Shown here one piece after another: positions 35,701-44,021 of a stretch of DNA of 64,000 bases. Source of the stretch: JAFDZV01 sp048594725 (GTDB lineage: Bacteria > Bacteroidota > Ignavibacteria > OLB7); contig JBMDXA010000024.1 of assembly GCA_048594725.1 (NCBI GenBank), forward strand, positions 40,223-104,222, in the 5' to 3' direction. The notes beneath the pieces are model-generated. The model searched no databases, was not told the DNA's origin, and saw only the letters and a program-made list of their open reading frames with translations. Both the position numbers and the translations under genes were made by a program. Positions within the stretch are counted from its first letter, which is position 1, and each line of letters begins with the position of its first letter.

Positions 35701-38513
35701 AGCAGGGACTCTATTCGGCCCGCTCGGTCACGGCGAACAATTGCTTCACGACCTCCAACAAGGTCTATGTGAAGGTCAACCCGAAGCCGCCCATCAAGAT
35801 TCTGAACATCCTGCCGCTGGAGTTCTGCGTCGGCGATAGCACGGTGCTGGTCGCCAATCCGGGGACCTATACCGATTACCTCTGGTCCACCGGCGAGAAA
35901 ACCACGCAGATCACCGTCAAGGAGAGCAAGACCGTCTGGCTGACGGTGACCGATGCGAAGGGATGCCGCAACCGTGCCGAGGTGACCGTTACGCGGCACG
36001 AGCGCCCCACCCCCAGGATCGTCGCCTCCGGCCCGCTGACCCTCTGCGAAGGGGAGTCGGTGACGTTGCGCGTGGAAGGGGGAAGTTTCCAGGCGGTGCG
36101 CTGGTCGAACGGTGCCACCGGCGGCACCACGCAGATCACCAGGGCGGGTAAGTACTTCGCCACCGCCGCCAACGGCGCCGGCTGCGATGCCAATTCCGAT
36201 ACGGTGACCGTGACAATCAACCCGAAGCCGACCGTGGATATCTCCGGGTCGCTGGAGGTCTGCACCAGCTCCATGGAATCCTATAGCGTGCCCGCGCAGC
36301 CCGATGTGACCTATCAGTGGAACGTCTCCGGCAGCGGCGCGTCCATCGCTTCCGGCGGTGCCACCAATGCCATCACGGTGAACTGGGGTCCTGCCGGCAA
36401 GGGAAGGGTGATCCTTTCGGCGACCAACAGCATCACCAAATGCACCGCCGCCGATACGATTGAGGTGACGGTGGGGTCGGCGCTCGTTCCGAGCATCACC
36501 CAGAACCGTTCGCCGCAGCTCTGTCCGGGCGATAGCATCACGCTGGATGCCGGTGGGGGGTACACCTCCTATCGCTGGAGCACTGGTGCCACCTCCCGGC
36601 GCATCACGGTCAAAACCGCCGGCACCTATACGGTCACCGTGGAAAATGCGGGCGGGTGCAGCGGCACCTCCCGGCCATTCTCCGTGACGATCACCGACGG
36701 ACCGAAGCCGGCGATTCTCGCCAGCCGCAGCCTGGTGCTCTGCCCCGGCGATACGGTCTATCTCTCGACGGCCGAGAGCTACAAGGAGTACGCGTGGTCC
36801 GGAGGGCAGAGCATCGGGCGCATCCCGGTGTGGGCCCCCGGCAGCTACAGCGTGACCGTGACCGATTCCAACGGCTGCCGTGCCGCCTCCGCCGAGGTGA
36901 TCGTCAGCATCGCCACGCCACCGGCACCGGTGGTGAGCGGCCCGTCGTCGGTGTGCATCAACTCGGAGAAAACCTATACGGTCGGTGATGTGCCGGGCGA
37001 CAGCTACCAGTGGGCCGTACAGGGGGGCACCCCGGTGGGTGGGCTCACCGCCCGCAGCATTACGGTGCTGTGGCCGGATGCGGGAACGCACTCGCTGATG
37101 CTGACGCAGCGATCGGGTGCGAGCGGATGCCAGACGACGGTGAGCTACACGGTGGTGGTGGGCACAACGCTATTGCCCACGATCAGCGCGAACAAGTCCA
37201 CGCTGTTGTGCGATGGGGACAGCCTGCTTCTGATGGCCGATGAGGGATATGCCAACTACGAGTGGGAGGATGGGCAGAGCGGGCGCAGCCGGATGGTCTA
37301 TGGAGCCGGCACGTACCGGGTGAGCGTGACCGATGCCGGGGGATGCGCCGGAGTAGGGGAGATCACGGTGGCGCAGAAGCCGGCGCTGGACCCTGGGTTA
37401 CGGCCGGGTGGCCGGATCGGGATATGCATCGGCGATAGCGTGAAGCTGGAGGCGAAGGAAGGGTTCAGCGAGTATCTGTGGTCGACCGGTGAGCGCACGC
37501 GGAGCATCTACGTGAAGGGTGCCGGCACCTACAGTGTGACGGTGACCGATGCGGATGGGTGCACCGGGGCATCGGTGCCGAGCGAGGTGTTCCTGCATGG
37601 GACGATCGCCACGCCGCAGATCACATCGATCGGCGATACGCTCCAGGCGGTGGTGCCGTCGGTGCAGTCGCCCGGTTCGATGGGCTACCAGTGGTATCTG
37701 GATGACCAGGCGATAGCCGGTGCCAACCGCTACCAGTACTACACCGAGGTGGTTGGTTCCTACCGTGTGCGGGTGACCGATTCCAACGGATGCAGCGTCC
37801 TGTCGGAGGCATTCTCCTCCAGCGGCGCGGCCACCGCCACGGTTGCTCTGCCAACCCTCTCGGCGGCTCCCGGCGAGCGCGTGCGTATCCCGGTCATGAT
37901 GACCGAGTCGCAGAACCTCGACCGCCTGAAAGCCACCCGCTTCAGCGGCGAACTCCGCTTCCGCCGCGGACTGCTCGTGCTGGCCGATCCGCGCTTCAGC
38001 AGCCGCATCGACGGCGACGATCAGGTGGTCAGCATCCAGGGAGAGCGCGCCAGCCTGATGAACAGCGGCGAGCTTCTGAGCATCGAGTTCATCGCCGCGC
38101 TCGGCGATCGCACGAGCACCCCGCTGGAACTGAGCCTGTTCGAATGGCCGCAGAGCCAGTCGGGCACGGTGACGGTTCAGAGGCTGGCCGGCGGCTTCAG
38201 CGTGGAGGATATCTGCGTGACCGGCGGAGAGCGTCTGGTAAGCGCGGGGAGCGAGGCGGCGATCAAGGGTGTTCGCCCGAACCCGGCGAGCGGTGTGACG
38301 GAGATCGAGTACGAGGTGAACGAGGACGGGCGGACGGCAGTGGTGGTGGTGGATCTGCTGGGGCGCGAAGTGCTGCGGGTGGTGGATGGGGATCTGCGCG
38401 CCGGGCGGTACGTGGCCCGCATGGATGTGAGCGGTTTGTCGAGCGGGTCGTATGTGATCGTCATGCAGACGCCCACGCAACGGTTGCAGCAGATGATGCG
38501 CGTGGAGAAGTAA
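32772..38513 (+). CDS. Giant SBBP-repeat / Ig-like surface protein with T9SS sorting domain
   Basis: A 1913-residue secreted protein. ATG 32772 gives the signal MSTPATVLRYLLHILPLLFL ending VPAQT. Residues about 45-295 match the DUF7948-type N-terminal module (FTENRGQIVD, VRSFRKLTYHDIYPNIDLIV). SBBP beta-propeller repeats (about 297-767) carry TYYGGSGSE and DAFLVKF motifs. About ten Ig-like repeats (about 773-1690) share C-x-G-D-S and W-S-T-G-x-x-T-x-x-I-x-V with a closing GxYxVxVTDxxGC; two more PKD-like modules interrupt them. A cohesin-like module (about 1690-1814) and a T9SS type-A domain (about 1831-1913; VRPNPASGVTEIEYEVNE) end it. Likely an adhesin or matrix component. Confidence 0.93.
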   Translation: MSTPATVLRYLLHILPLLFLPVLVPAQTAEAPPSGASAPSLRPAQASASSSIRFTENRGQIVDTRGELRPDVLYKAESKGVSLYFSRRGVSYVFSKAEGDLARYLRHDCRLHDHSDDDRDRHGEFEGPPTEEPIIKLYRMDLELIGSNPDARVVADLPESDLQHFYLGHQSAGINDVRSFRKLTYHDIYPNIDLIVTANEEGTKSDFVVRPGGRVADIRFRYLAADRSAITPKGSLLTTNPLGSIEESAPYVYQREPGTDRERGVNASFAIRDGVIGFTVGPYDRSRTLVVDPQLIWSTFYGGSGTEYLNGGDPTEVDRQGNIFVAGYVNTNTFPYSPGAFQQSSGGGQDAFLVKFSSRGQRLWATYYGGSGSEIAHGVCSDKNGNVFMTGHTESINLYTSSGAHDRTLGGNRDAFIAKLDPLGVMLWSTYVGGSSFDDGYAFAVDSSDNVAVVVTTGSLNLGTDGALYRNKPSPEAVVQNDTRYYDILLAKFNASGTQLWATYYGGPSTAVEYAYAAASDIKDNIIFTGWTGSNDFPTTPGAHQTSRGGSTDAFVVKFDRDGNRKWATYYGGPNTENSGFNTTGFSGMATDDIGNIFITGTVASPGGFPVTSGAFQTTFQGGTSDAFIVKFDTLGVRQWATYAGGSGADMGTGAASNTSGGVLITGFTNGSLPTTALPLEPAFQTSNAGGFNDAFIMKLDKDGAKRWITFFGAGGDDQGHGISYDPYGAIIIAGYTTSDGYPFNVARSPSEPPAQGARGGNADAFTAVFCDPAPPEIDSSGPTTFCHDQSLTLSIEDGYTGVGWYRNAEVAPFSSANSITITESGEYYVKVESTGGCPAISPRIRVRKLERPNPTLAAPPPFCTGDSVNLVAGGGPYATYVWKKEGITIAGATSSLLKVKQGGLYRVVVTDSWGCPDSAETTVTEYPMPGAISVTPADTIEICEGDPPVQLSAVGGSGGTIQWSNGSTGGSIAVSEQGLYSARSVTANNCFTTSNKVYVKVNPKPPIKILNILPLEFCVGDSTVLVANPGTYTDYLWSTGEKTTQITVKESKTVWLTVTDAKGCRNRAEVTVTRHERPTPRIVASGPLTLCEGESVTLRVEGGSFQAVRWSNGATGGTTQITRAGKYFATAANGAGCDANSDTVTVTINPKPTVDISGSLEVCTSSMESYSVPAQPDVTYQWNVSGSGASIASGGATNAITVNWGPAGKGRVILSATNSITKCTAADTIEVTVGSALVPSITQNRSPQLCPGDSITLDAGGGYTSYRWSTGATSRRITVKTAGTYTVTVENAGGCSGTSRPFSVTITDGPKPAILASRSLVLCPGDTVYLSTAESYKEYAWSGGQSIGRIPVWAPGSYSVTVTDSNGCRAASAEVIVSIATPPAPVVSGPSSVCINSEKTYTVGDVPGDSYQWAVQGGTPVGGLTARSITVLWPDAGTHSLMLTQRSGASGCQTTVSYTVVVGTTLLPTISANKSTLLCDGDSLLLMADEGYANYEWEDGQSGRSRMVYGAGTYRVSVTDAGGCAGVGEITVAQKPALDPGLRPGGRIGICIGDSVKLEAKEGFSEYLWSTGERTRSIYVKGAGTYSVTVTDADGCTGASVPSEVFLHGTIATPQITSIGDTLQAVVPSVQSPGSMGYQWYLDDQAIAGANRYQYYTEVVGSYRVRVTDSNGCSVLSEAFSSSGAATATVALPTLSAAPGERVRIPVMMTESQNLDRLKATRFSGELRFRRGLLVLADPRFSSRIDGDDQVVSIQGERASLMNSGELLSIEFIAALGDRTSTPLELSLFEWPQSQSGTVTVQRLAGGFSVEDICVTGGERLVSAGSEAAIKGVRPNPASGVTEIEYEVNEDGRTAVVVVDLLGREVLRVVDGDLRAGRYVARMDVSGLSSGSYVIVMQTPTQRLQQMMRVEK

Positions 38514-38541
38514 ACGCGATACTACCGGCCGGTATGCAATG

Positions 38542-38574
38542 CGAGCGGGGGAACATCATCTGTTCCCCCGTTCG
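38542..38574 (+). terminator. Hairpin terminator after the giant surface protein
   Basis: A 14-bp stem CGAGCGGGGGAACA/TGTTCCCCCGTTCG (one G-T pair) with loop TCATC, 28 bases after the stop. It lies between two convergent genes and may serve both. Confidence 0.75.
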
Positions 38575-38613
38575 TCGTTATAGTCCGCTGGAATGATCTG
38601 AATGAGAATCCAC

Positions 38614-39339
38614 TTAATCCTTCTCGAGCCCGGTTCCGGTGTCGTTCCAGCGGAACTCCGAGAGGATCAGGCTGGCGCGCGGGCCAAAGCCCTCGGCATA
38701 TTCTCGCGGATACGCCGCTATCACATAGAACGCCTTTCCCTTGTGCATGCCGATGCAGGCATGGCCGATGATATCCTCTCCCTCCTCTATCCGGTATGCC
38801 GAGACCGCCCAGGGGCAGTACGAGGATGCATCCGATAGCTTCTCGGTCTTCCATCCGTTGCTTGCCCCCAGCCCCTGCGACCCGCCGATCAGTTCCTCCA
38901 TCTGCGCCTGCGACGATTCCTCCGTGGGGAAGAAGAAACTCAGGCTGGCATCGCGGTTCAGCACGCCGCCGAATTTTGCGATGAAGCGTACGCCGGTCCC
39001 CTCGTCCGATGCCGCCTGTTCCAGCACGAAGTCGTTCTCCGGGATGTAGGTGCTGAACGGCAGCCCCTCCTGGATCAGCTGAAGCCGGACATCGTGCGGC
39101 ATTCCCTCTAGGGAGATCGTTCCGCTTTTCGTTTCGGGGCGTTCCTCTCCGGTTGGGGAAGTCTTGCCGGCGGGTGTGGCTTCAGCCTCCGATCCGGATG
39201 AGGATGAGGGAAGAGCCGCAGCGGTATCGCCGGGGTTTTCGCGTGCATCGTTGCCCCGGTCGCATCCGGTTGCCGGAACCAGCACCAGCAGCAGGGCCGC
39301 CAGCGTTATCAGCGAACTGTGTCGGCCTGTTTCAATCAT
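38614..39339 (-). CDS. Putative lipoprotein of unknown function
   Basis: A 241-residue protein. ATG 39339 gives MIETGRHSSLITLAALLLVL followed by VPATGC, a lipobox with Cys26. A Ser/Glu/Pro-rich linker (about 30-75) precedes a globular domain (about 80-240) with FSTYIPENDFVLEQAASDEG, ASLSFFFP and a Cys pair (SSYCPW and GHACIG) that may be a disulphide. The open frame extends far upstream as the antisense of the P450 gene, which I disregard. No known family. Confidence 0.78.
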   Translation of the reverse strand: MIETGRHSSLITLAALLLVLVPATGCDRGNDARENPGDTAAALPSSSSGSEAEATPAGKTSPTGEERPETKSGTISLEGMPHDVRLQLIQEGLPFSTYIPENDFVLEQAASDEGTGVRFIAKFGGVLNRDASLSFFFPTEESSQAQMEELIGGSQGLGASNGWKTEKLSDASSYCPWAVSAYRIEEGEDIIGHACIGMHKGKAFYVIAAYPREYAEGFGPRASLILSEFRWNDTGTGLEKD

Positions 39340-39483
39340 CGGTGTGCGTAGTAGACTAGCATGAAAAATGGAGTACGTTCGATCATACTTCAATCTGTCC
39401 TCCCCCCGGAACAGGGAGGCTGAAACCGGTTCTGACCGGGCCCCGCAATGGGGATATCCGGACCTCACGCATAAATCCTGCCA

Positions 39484-40821
39484 ATGGATACGATCGCTGC
39501 CGAAACCAGACCGCCGGGACCGAAAGGGCGCCCTCTGCTGGGAAGCGTGCTGGAGCTGAAACGTGATCCGCTCGGCACGTTCCAGCGCTGGGCACGCGAC
39601 TATGGGGATATCGTCCATATGAAGCTGATGAGCCTGGATGGATATCTGGTGAGCCATCCCGATCTGGTGGAACAGGTGCTGGTGACCTCCAACCGGAACT
39701 TCATCAAGCCGAGGCTTCTGAAAGAGGCGGCCGAGGTGCTGGGCAACGGCCTGCTCACCAGCGATGGGGATTTCTGGCTCCGGCAGCGGCGTCTGATGCA
39801 GCCGGCCTTTCATCGCGACCGGATTGCCGGGTACGGCGAGACGATGGTGGAGCGCACGCTTGCGATGCTCGGCCGGTGGCCGGATGCGGGCCGTTTCGAT
39901 ATCCACGATGAGATGATGCGTCTCACTCTGGGCATCGTGGCCGAGACCCTGTTCGGTGTGGATGTGGAGGAGAAGGCTGCCGAGGTGGGGGAGGCGCTGG
40001 AAGTGGCGTTGCAGCGGTTCGTGGACAAGCTGAGCGTGATGCGCCTGTTCGAAAAGCTTCCGCTGCCACGGAACTTCCGGTTCCGCCGTGCCCGGCGCCA
40101 GCTCGACGACATCATCTACGGGGTTATCGCCCAGCGCAGAGGGAATGCCGATGGGAACGATCTGATCTCCATGCTGCTTCAGGCACAGGATGAGGATGGG
40201 GGGCGCATGAGCGATCTCCAGCTTCGTGACGAGGCAATCACCCTGTTTCTGGCAGGACATGAGACCACCGCCATTGCCCTCTCCTGGACCTTCTATCTTC
40301 TGGCGCAGCATCCGGAGGTGGAAGGGCGCCTGCTGGAGGAATTGAGCCAGGTGCTGCGCGGCGCTCCGCCGGGGGTGGCCGATATGCCGCGGCTCCGCTA
40401 TACCGAAATGGTGGTAAAGGAGTCGATGCGCCTCTACCCGCCGGCCTGGCGGGTGGGGAGGGAGGCTATCCGGGAGTGCACCATCGGCGGGTACCGCATT
40501 CCGGTCGGAGCCCAGGTGATCGTCAGCCAGTGGGTGCTCCATCGCGATCCCCGTTTCTTCCATGATCCGGAAACATTCGATCCTCTGCGGTGGGAGCCGG
40601 AGCGCTCGGCATCGCTGCCGAAGTACGCCTACTTCCCCTTTGCCGGCGGTGCCCGCCGCTGCATCGGCGATTCGTTTGCGATGATGGAGGCTATCCTGAT
40701 CCTCGCCACGGTGATGCAGCGTTATCACCTCACGCTCCTCCCCGGACAGAAGATCTCCCTCTGGCCCTCCATTACCCTGCGCCCCATACCTGGAATAAAG
40801 GTTGAGGCTTCCAGACGTTAG
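39484..40821 (+). CDS. Cytochrome P450
   Basis: A 445-residue soluble P450 (monooxygenase; CYP102/CYP4-like in style). Key residues: I-helix oxygen-binding motif AGHETT (257-262), ExxR in KESMR (E313, R316), the WEPER meander and the haem loop FAGGARRCIGDSFA with the thiolate Cys393. The N-terminus (PPGPKGRPLLGSVLELKRDP) has the Pro-rich hinge but no membrane anchor. No ferredoxin or reductase gene is adjacent, so its electron donor is encoded elsewhere. Substrate unknown; fatty acids are plausible for this group. Confidence 0.96.
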   Translation: MDTIAAETRPPGPKGRPLLGSVLELKRDPLGTFQRWARDYGDIVHMKLMSLDGYLVSHPDLVEQVLVTSNRNFIKPRLLKEAAEVLGNGLLTSDGDFWLRQRRLMQPAFHRDRIAGYGETMVERTLAMLGRWPDAGRFDIHDEMMRLTLGIVAETLFGVDVEEKAAEVGEALEVALQRFVDKLSVMRLFEKLPLPRNFRFRRARRQLDDIIYGVIAQRRGNADGNDLISMLLQAQDEDGGRMSDLQLRDEAITLFLAGHETTAIALSWTFYLLAQHPEVEGRLLEELSQVLRGAPPGVADMPRLRYTEMVVKESMRLYPPAWRVGREAIRECTIGGYRIPVGAQVIVSQWVLHRDPRFFHDPETFDPLRWEPERSASLPKYAYFPFAGGARRCIGDSFAMMEAILILATVMQRYHLTLLPGQKISLWPSITLRPIPGIKVEASRR

Positions 40822-41087
40822 TTAAAGTAGAACCTGAAGATGGAGGGAGAGCGTGCCGAGGCGGTTCTCCTTCCTTCCATGGTTTTCCTCCCTCTCAGGT
40901 AGCCGTAGTGGTATCGCTGCCAGGGGAGGTGGGAAGAGCCGGAGAATGCGCCGGTTTCAGGGTCCCCTGTTCATCATCGCGTCCGTTTCATGATTCAGTA
41001 TGGTGCTCATCCGGCCACCCCTTCTGTAGAATCCGCTCCCTAGGAAGCGGGCTTCGGGGAGGATCGGGAATAAGCGTGTTCGGGCTT
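40822..41087. other. Intergenic region after the P450 gene
   Basis: No gene supported. There is an imperfect purine/pyrimidine inverted repeat near 40840-40895 that could end the P450 transcript, too irregular to call with confidence. Confidence 0.4.
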
Positions 41088-41198
41088 ATGGAAAGGAAGA
41101 AAAAAGGCGTTTTCAACATAAATAAGCGGGATTTGCATCTGCAAAAGAGTGATGGCGGGCTCCCCTTTGAGCACGATTTCGAGACCATGCAATTGTAA
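41088..41198 (+). CDS. Doubtful 36-residue ORF at the head of a small-ORF cluster
   Basis: MERKKKGVFNINKRDLHLQK then SDGGLPFEHDFETMQL. It has a charged natural-looking composition, lower G+C than its surroundings, and ends 18 bases before the next (decayed) frame. There is no clear ribosome binding site. Support comes only from its position in a tight same-strand series that ends in a good terminator. Confidence 0.3.
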   Translation: MERKKKGVFNINKRDLHLQKSDGGLPFEHDFETMQL

Positions 41199-41216
41199 GT
41201 TCATCCCGACTTTTAT

Positions 41217-41597
41217 ATGACCTCACCTGCCGAGACAAGCATCGTCGCCAACGATGCTGGAGTGGTTCCTCAATCCTGAACTACGAAGAACATCTGGAAA
41301 GAGCTTTTCCACAACGACGGGGCAGGCGCTGCGTTTGAAGCGCGGCCAACGGTACACGCTTCTAGCGCAGCGCCGCTGGTTTCATATCCGACATCGGGGC
41401 CTGGATGGCTACTTGCTGCCACCATTCAGGCTCCGGTCGGTTTTACAGGCCAACCGAGACGTTATCCCCCAAGCGTATGAGGCGACCACAACGGCCAGGT
41501 GCAATTAACGATTATCGATCATGACGAGGGAATCGCAGGTGTTCGGGTGCTGACCCGATATCGCAAGAGCGGCCCGGCGGTTCCTGCATCGCTTTAA
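41217..41597 (+). pseudogene. Decayed small gene with two in-frame TGA codons
   Basis: The frame from ATG 41217 (MTSPAETSIVANDAGVVPQS) to TAA 41595-41597 would encode about 126 residues but is broken by TGA at 41277-41279 and 41478-41480. The translation between and after the stops looks protein-like (TTKNIWKELFHNDGAG, WLLAATIQAPVGFTGQPRRY, GDHNGQVQLTIIDHDEGIAG) while the other two frames do not. Both stops would revert to Arg (CGA) by a single C-to-T change. The next ORF starts 9 bases later. I do not recognise the family. Selenocysteine or recoding is possible in principle but nothing supports it. Confidence 0.5.
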
Positions 41598-41606
41598 GGT
41601 GAACAT

Positions 41607-41774
41607 ATGGGCAATGATAGCCTCGAGGACATGGTATCGATCGGGGGATACAGCGACCAGAGACATACTCGCAGGGTAGTGAAGCGCTACTGGCTGTTCG
41701 ACACCGAGAACGGCGCGCTCAACCTTCCCGCCGATTTCGACGACACGAAAGTTCAATCGCAGGGAGAAGAGTAG
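41607..41774 (+). CDS. Small unknown protein (55 residues) with its own terminator
   Basis: Begins MGNDSLEDMVSIGGYSDQRH and continues TRRVVKRYWLFDTENGALNL to an acidic end. AAGGTG lies 5 bases before the ATG, and a bulged but good Rho-independent terminator with a T-run follows 34 bases after the stop. These signals make it a likely real gene even though it is short. It is the last of three same-strand frames (41088, 41217, 41607) with gaps of 18 and 9 bases. No membrane segment or known family. Confidence 0.6.
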   Translation: MGNDSLEDMVSIGGYSDQRHTRRVVKRYWLFDTENGALNLPADFDDTKVQSQGEE

Positions 41775-41808
41775 TAAGCATACTCTTCGGCACCCACCAC
41801 CATGATAC

Positions 41809-41843
41809 AAGGGGCTGAGATACCTATCTCGCCCCTTTCTTTA
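41809..41843 (+). terminator. Rho-independent terminator of the small-ORF cluster
   Basis: Stem AAGGGGC(T)GAGAT/ATCTCGCCCCTT with one bulged T, loop ACCT, followed by TCTTTATT. This is the most typical intrinsic terminator in the window. Confidence 0.8.
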
Positions 41844-41933
41844 TTCCGGCCCTGGCAGTAGATCTGGTTGATCGTTGGTAGCAAAAAAGAGGTAGTACAA
41901 AGAACAACTCCCCGGATCTCCGTTCCCTCTTCT

Positions 41934-41969
41934 TCCAATCGAAAATCGGCAATCGAAAATCTAAAATCC
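41934..41969 (-). repeat. CGATT-type repeat upstream of the phosphoesterase gene
   Basis: Read on the minus strand: GATTTTAGATTTTCGATTGC then CGATTTTCGATTGG. Unlike the other copies it does not follow a stop codon of a gene in the same orientation; it lies 75 bases before the ATG at 42044. Confidence 0.65.
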
Positions 41970-42043
41970 CTCCCCCTTCCTGACTTCTTCTGATACGTTT
42001 TCCCCAACAATTTGGGCCCTCGACTCCGCGTTGTATAGGTTAT

Positions 42044-43396
42044 ATGCAAATTTTCAGCCTGATCGCATTCTCACTCCTCTGGCTGCTGAACGCGTTGCTG
42101 GTCTGGGGACTCCACCGCCAGTGGTGGGAGCTCCGGTGGGTGCGCCGCACCCTGTGGATAGCTCCGCTGGTGGCCTTTCTCTTTATGGGGTTATGGGCAC
42201 TGGGAGGGGCGCTGGACCTCCGATGGCTCAACCGTCTTGGCGGCACTCTCACCGCCTTTGCCGCTGCCTGTTCGATAGCTCTGCTGCTGGCTCTGCCGGT
42301 GAGCGGGCTCATCCTTACAGGAGAGCGCGTGGTGGAACGATTCTCCCGGAAGCGCCGCCGGCCGGTTGCCTCTGAAACGGGTGGCCCGGTTGCGGCAGAG
42401 TCTGCCGCTGAGGCCCCTGCCGTTCCCGCTCCTGATACAACGGCCTCTCCCGTTTCTCGTCCTCTCATCATCGAAGCTGCCGGAAGAGATGGGGGCGCCT
42501 CGGGTTCCCCCCTGCCGGGCGCCGGTCAGGGAGCCGAAGGTACCAACCGGCATCGCCGTTCATTTCTGACGAAGGCCGCCGCCGTGCTTCCCGTGATGAC
42601 GCTTGGCAGTGCCGCTGCCGGGCTTCTGCGGTCGCAGGAATCGGTTCTCATGCCGGAGATACCGTTCTCCTTCCCCGGCCTTCATCCCGCTCTCGACGGT
42701 CTCCGCATCCTCCATCTCTCCGACATTCATATCGGTCCGTATGTGGATCTGGACGACCTGGAGGATGTGATGCTTGCTGCCGAGAAGCGGCGTCCCGATC
42801 TGGTACTGGTCTCCGGCGATATCTCCGACGATCTTTCCCGGCTCCCCGCCGCCCTGCGTCTGATAGCCGCTCTCAAGCCCCGGTATGGCACGTTCGCATC
42901 GCTCGGCAACCACGAGTATTTCCGGGGGATCGATACGGTGCTCAGGGTGCTCGATGCCGGTCCGGTTCCCCTGCTGCGCGATGCCGGCGCGGCGCTGAAG
43001 ATCGGCGGAGCGGAGCTGTATATCGGCGGCGCTGATGATCCGGTGCGGATGGCCCAGCGGGAACGCAACTACCAGTTCCTCCGGCAGACGGTGGACGCGG
43101 CGTTCGATGGGGCCCCCTCCTCGGCGTTCCATCTGCTGATGAGCCATCGTCCCCAGGGATTCGATATCGCCGCCGATCAGGGTATCGCCCTGACGGTCTC
43201 CGGCCATACCCATGGCGCGCAGATCGGGGTCAACGGCAGAAGCATTCTGGAGCCATGGATGCGGGAGCATTACCTGTGGGGGCATTACCAGCGGAACGGC
43301 TCGCATCTCTATACATCGGCCGGGGTGGGGCATTGGTTTCCCTTCCGGCTCGGGTGTCCCGCGGAGGCGCCCATCTATATCCTGAAGCGGGGATAG
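42044..43396 (+). CDS. Membrane-anchored metallophosphoesterase
   Basis: A 450-residue protein. Three or so hydrophobic segments lie in the first 95 residues (FSLIAFSLLWLLNALLVWGL, IAPLVAFLFMGLWALGG, FAAACSIALLLALPVSGLIL). A Pro/Ala-rich linker follows, then another hydrophobic stretch (about 180-200), then a calcineurin-like catalytic domain (about 222-450) with LSDIHIG, VLVSGDISDD, SLGNHEYF, MSHRPQ and VSGHTHGAQ metal-binding motifs. The layout matches YkuE/YaeI-type phosphodiesterases, some of which hydrolyse UDP-diacylglucosamine in lipid A synthesis. Lipid-linked substrate is an inference. Confidence 0.9.
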   Translation: MQIFSLIAFSLLWLLNALLVWGLHRQWWELRWVRRTLWIAPLVAFLFMGLWALGGALDLRWLNRLGGTLTAFAAACSIALLLALPVSGLILTGERVVERFSRKRRRPVASETGGPVAAESAAEAPAVPAPDTTASPVSRPLIIEAAGRDGGASGSPLPGAGQGAEGTNRHRRSFLTKAAAVLPVMTLGSAAAGLLRSQESVLMPEIPFSFPGLHPALDGLRILHLSDIHIGPYVDLDDLEDVMLAAEKRRPDLVLVSGDISDDLSRLPAALRLIAALKPRYGTFASLGNHEYFRGIDTVLRVLDAGPVPLLRDAGAALKIGGAELYIGGADDPVRMAQRERNYQFLRQTVDAAFDGAPSSAFHLLMSHRPQGFDIAADQGIALTVSGHTHGAQIGVNGRSILEPWMREHYLWGHYQRNGSHLYTSAGVGHWFPFRLGCPAEAPIYILKRG

Positions 43397-43643
43397 AGGG
43401 GAGGATGAAGCCTCCGGCTATCGCAGGGCGATCATCTCCGTATGGGGAGAAGGAGCGGCTAAGACCGGTCTTCTCCCCATGCTCATTTCAGGGGGATGGA
43501 TACGGGCTGATGCCGGAGCCACGGCGAACCCGCTGAGAGTGGCATGGAGGTGGCACCATAAACCGGAATCAGACGGAGGGGAGGCCAGCGCCCGCCGCTC
43601 CGGCGAGAATTCCAACCAGGTACAACCGGAAACGAGGAAGAAC

Positions 43644-43877
43644 ATGAGCGATCAGGATGTCATCAAGCATATCGAGGAGCTTATCGCCGAGGAGCAGCGT
43701 CTCTACGGCACCGGGCACCTCTCCGAGGAGGAGAAGCTCCGCCTTCAGGCGATGCAGATTCAGCTCGACCAGTACTGGGATCTCCTGCGCCAGCGCCGCG
43801 CCCTGCGCGATGCCGGCAAGAACCCGGACAATGCGGAGCTTCGCGATCCGGATACGGTGGAGAATTACGAGAATTGA
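43644..43877 (+). CDS. DUF2630 family protein
   Basis: A 77-residue cytoplasmic protein: IKHIEELIAEEQRLYGTGHL then LRLQAMQIQLDQYWDLLRQR and a C-terminal RDPDTVENYEN, all typical of DUF2630. It is predicted to form a helical hairpin. GAGGAAG lies 5 bases before ATG 43644; the longer frame to 43479 has no such site. Function is unknown; relatives are common in Actinobacteria and soil bacteria. A terminator follows and also separates it from the convergent icd gene. Confidence 0.9.
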   Translation: MSDQDVIKHIEELIAEEQRLYGTGHLSEEEKLRLQAMQIQLDQYWDLLRQRRALRDAGKNPDNAELRDPDTVENYEN

Positions 43878-43956
43878 TGGGGTAGTGCGCCCGGAGTGGG
43901 AAATTGCCGGTGAATGCCGCCAGGGTATTCTTCATGTCAGACTCCGGACGAAAGAC

Positions 43957-43990
43957 GAAAGGGGGAGCCGGATTGCCGGTTCCCCCTTTC
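43957..43990. terminator. Bidirectional hairpin between DUF2630 and icd
   Basis: A 15-bp stem GAAAGGGGGAGCCGG/CCGGTTCCCCCTTTC (one G-T pair) with loop ATTG. The A and T ends allow it to work in both directions. Confidence 0.75.
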
Positions 43991-44021
43991 TCGTACGGGT
44001 TCTGGTTGCCGCTCTGCGGTC

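Noticed and set aside
39340..40728. Upstream extension of the lipoprotein frame at 38614
   Set aside because: The extension is the antisense of the P450 gene; a clean lipoprotein signal starts at 39339.
40840..40895. Possible terminator after the P450 gene
   Set aside because: Purine/pyrimidine arms pair imperfectly with several mismatches and no T-run.
41217..41597. Selenoprotein reading of the two TGA codons
   Set aside because: Two TGAs, no visible SECIS-like hairpin directly after either, and no Cys/Sec-type redox motif around them; CGA-to-TGA decay is simpler.
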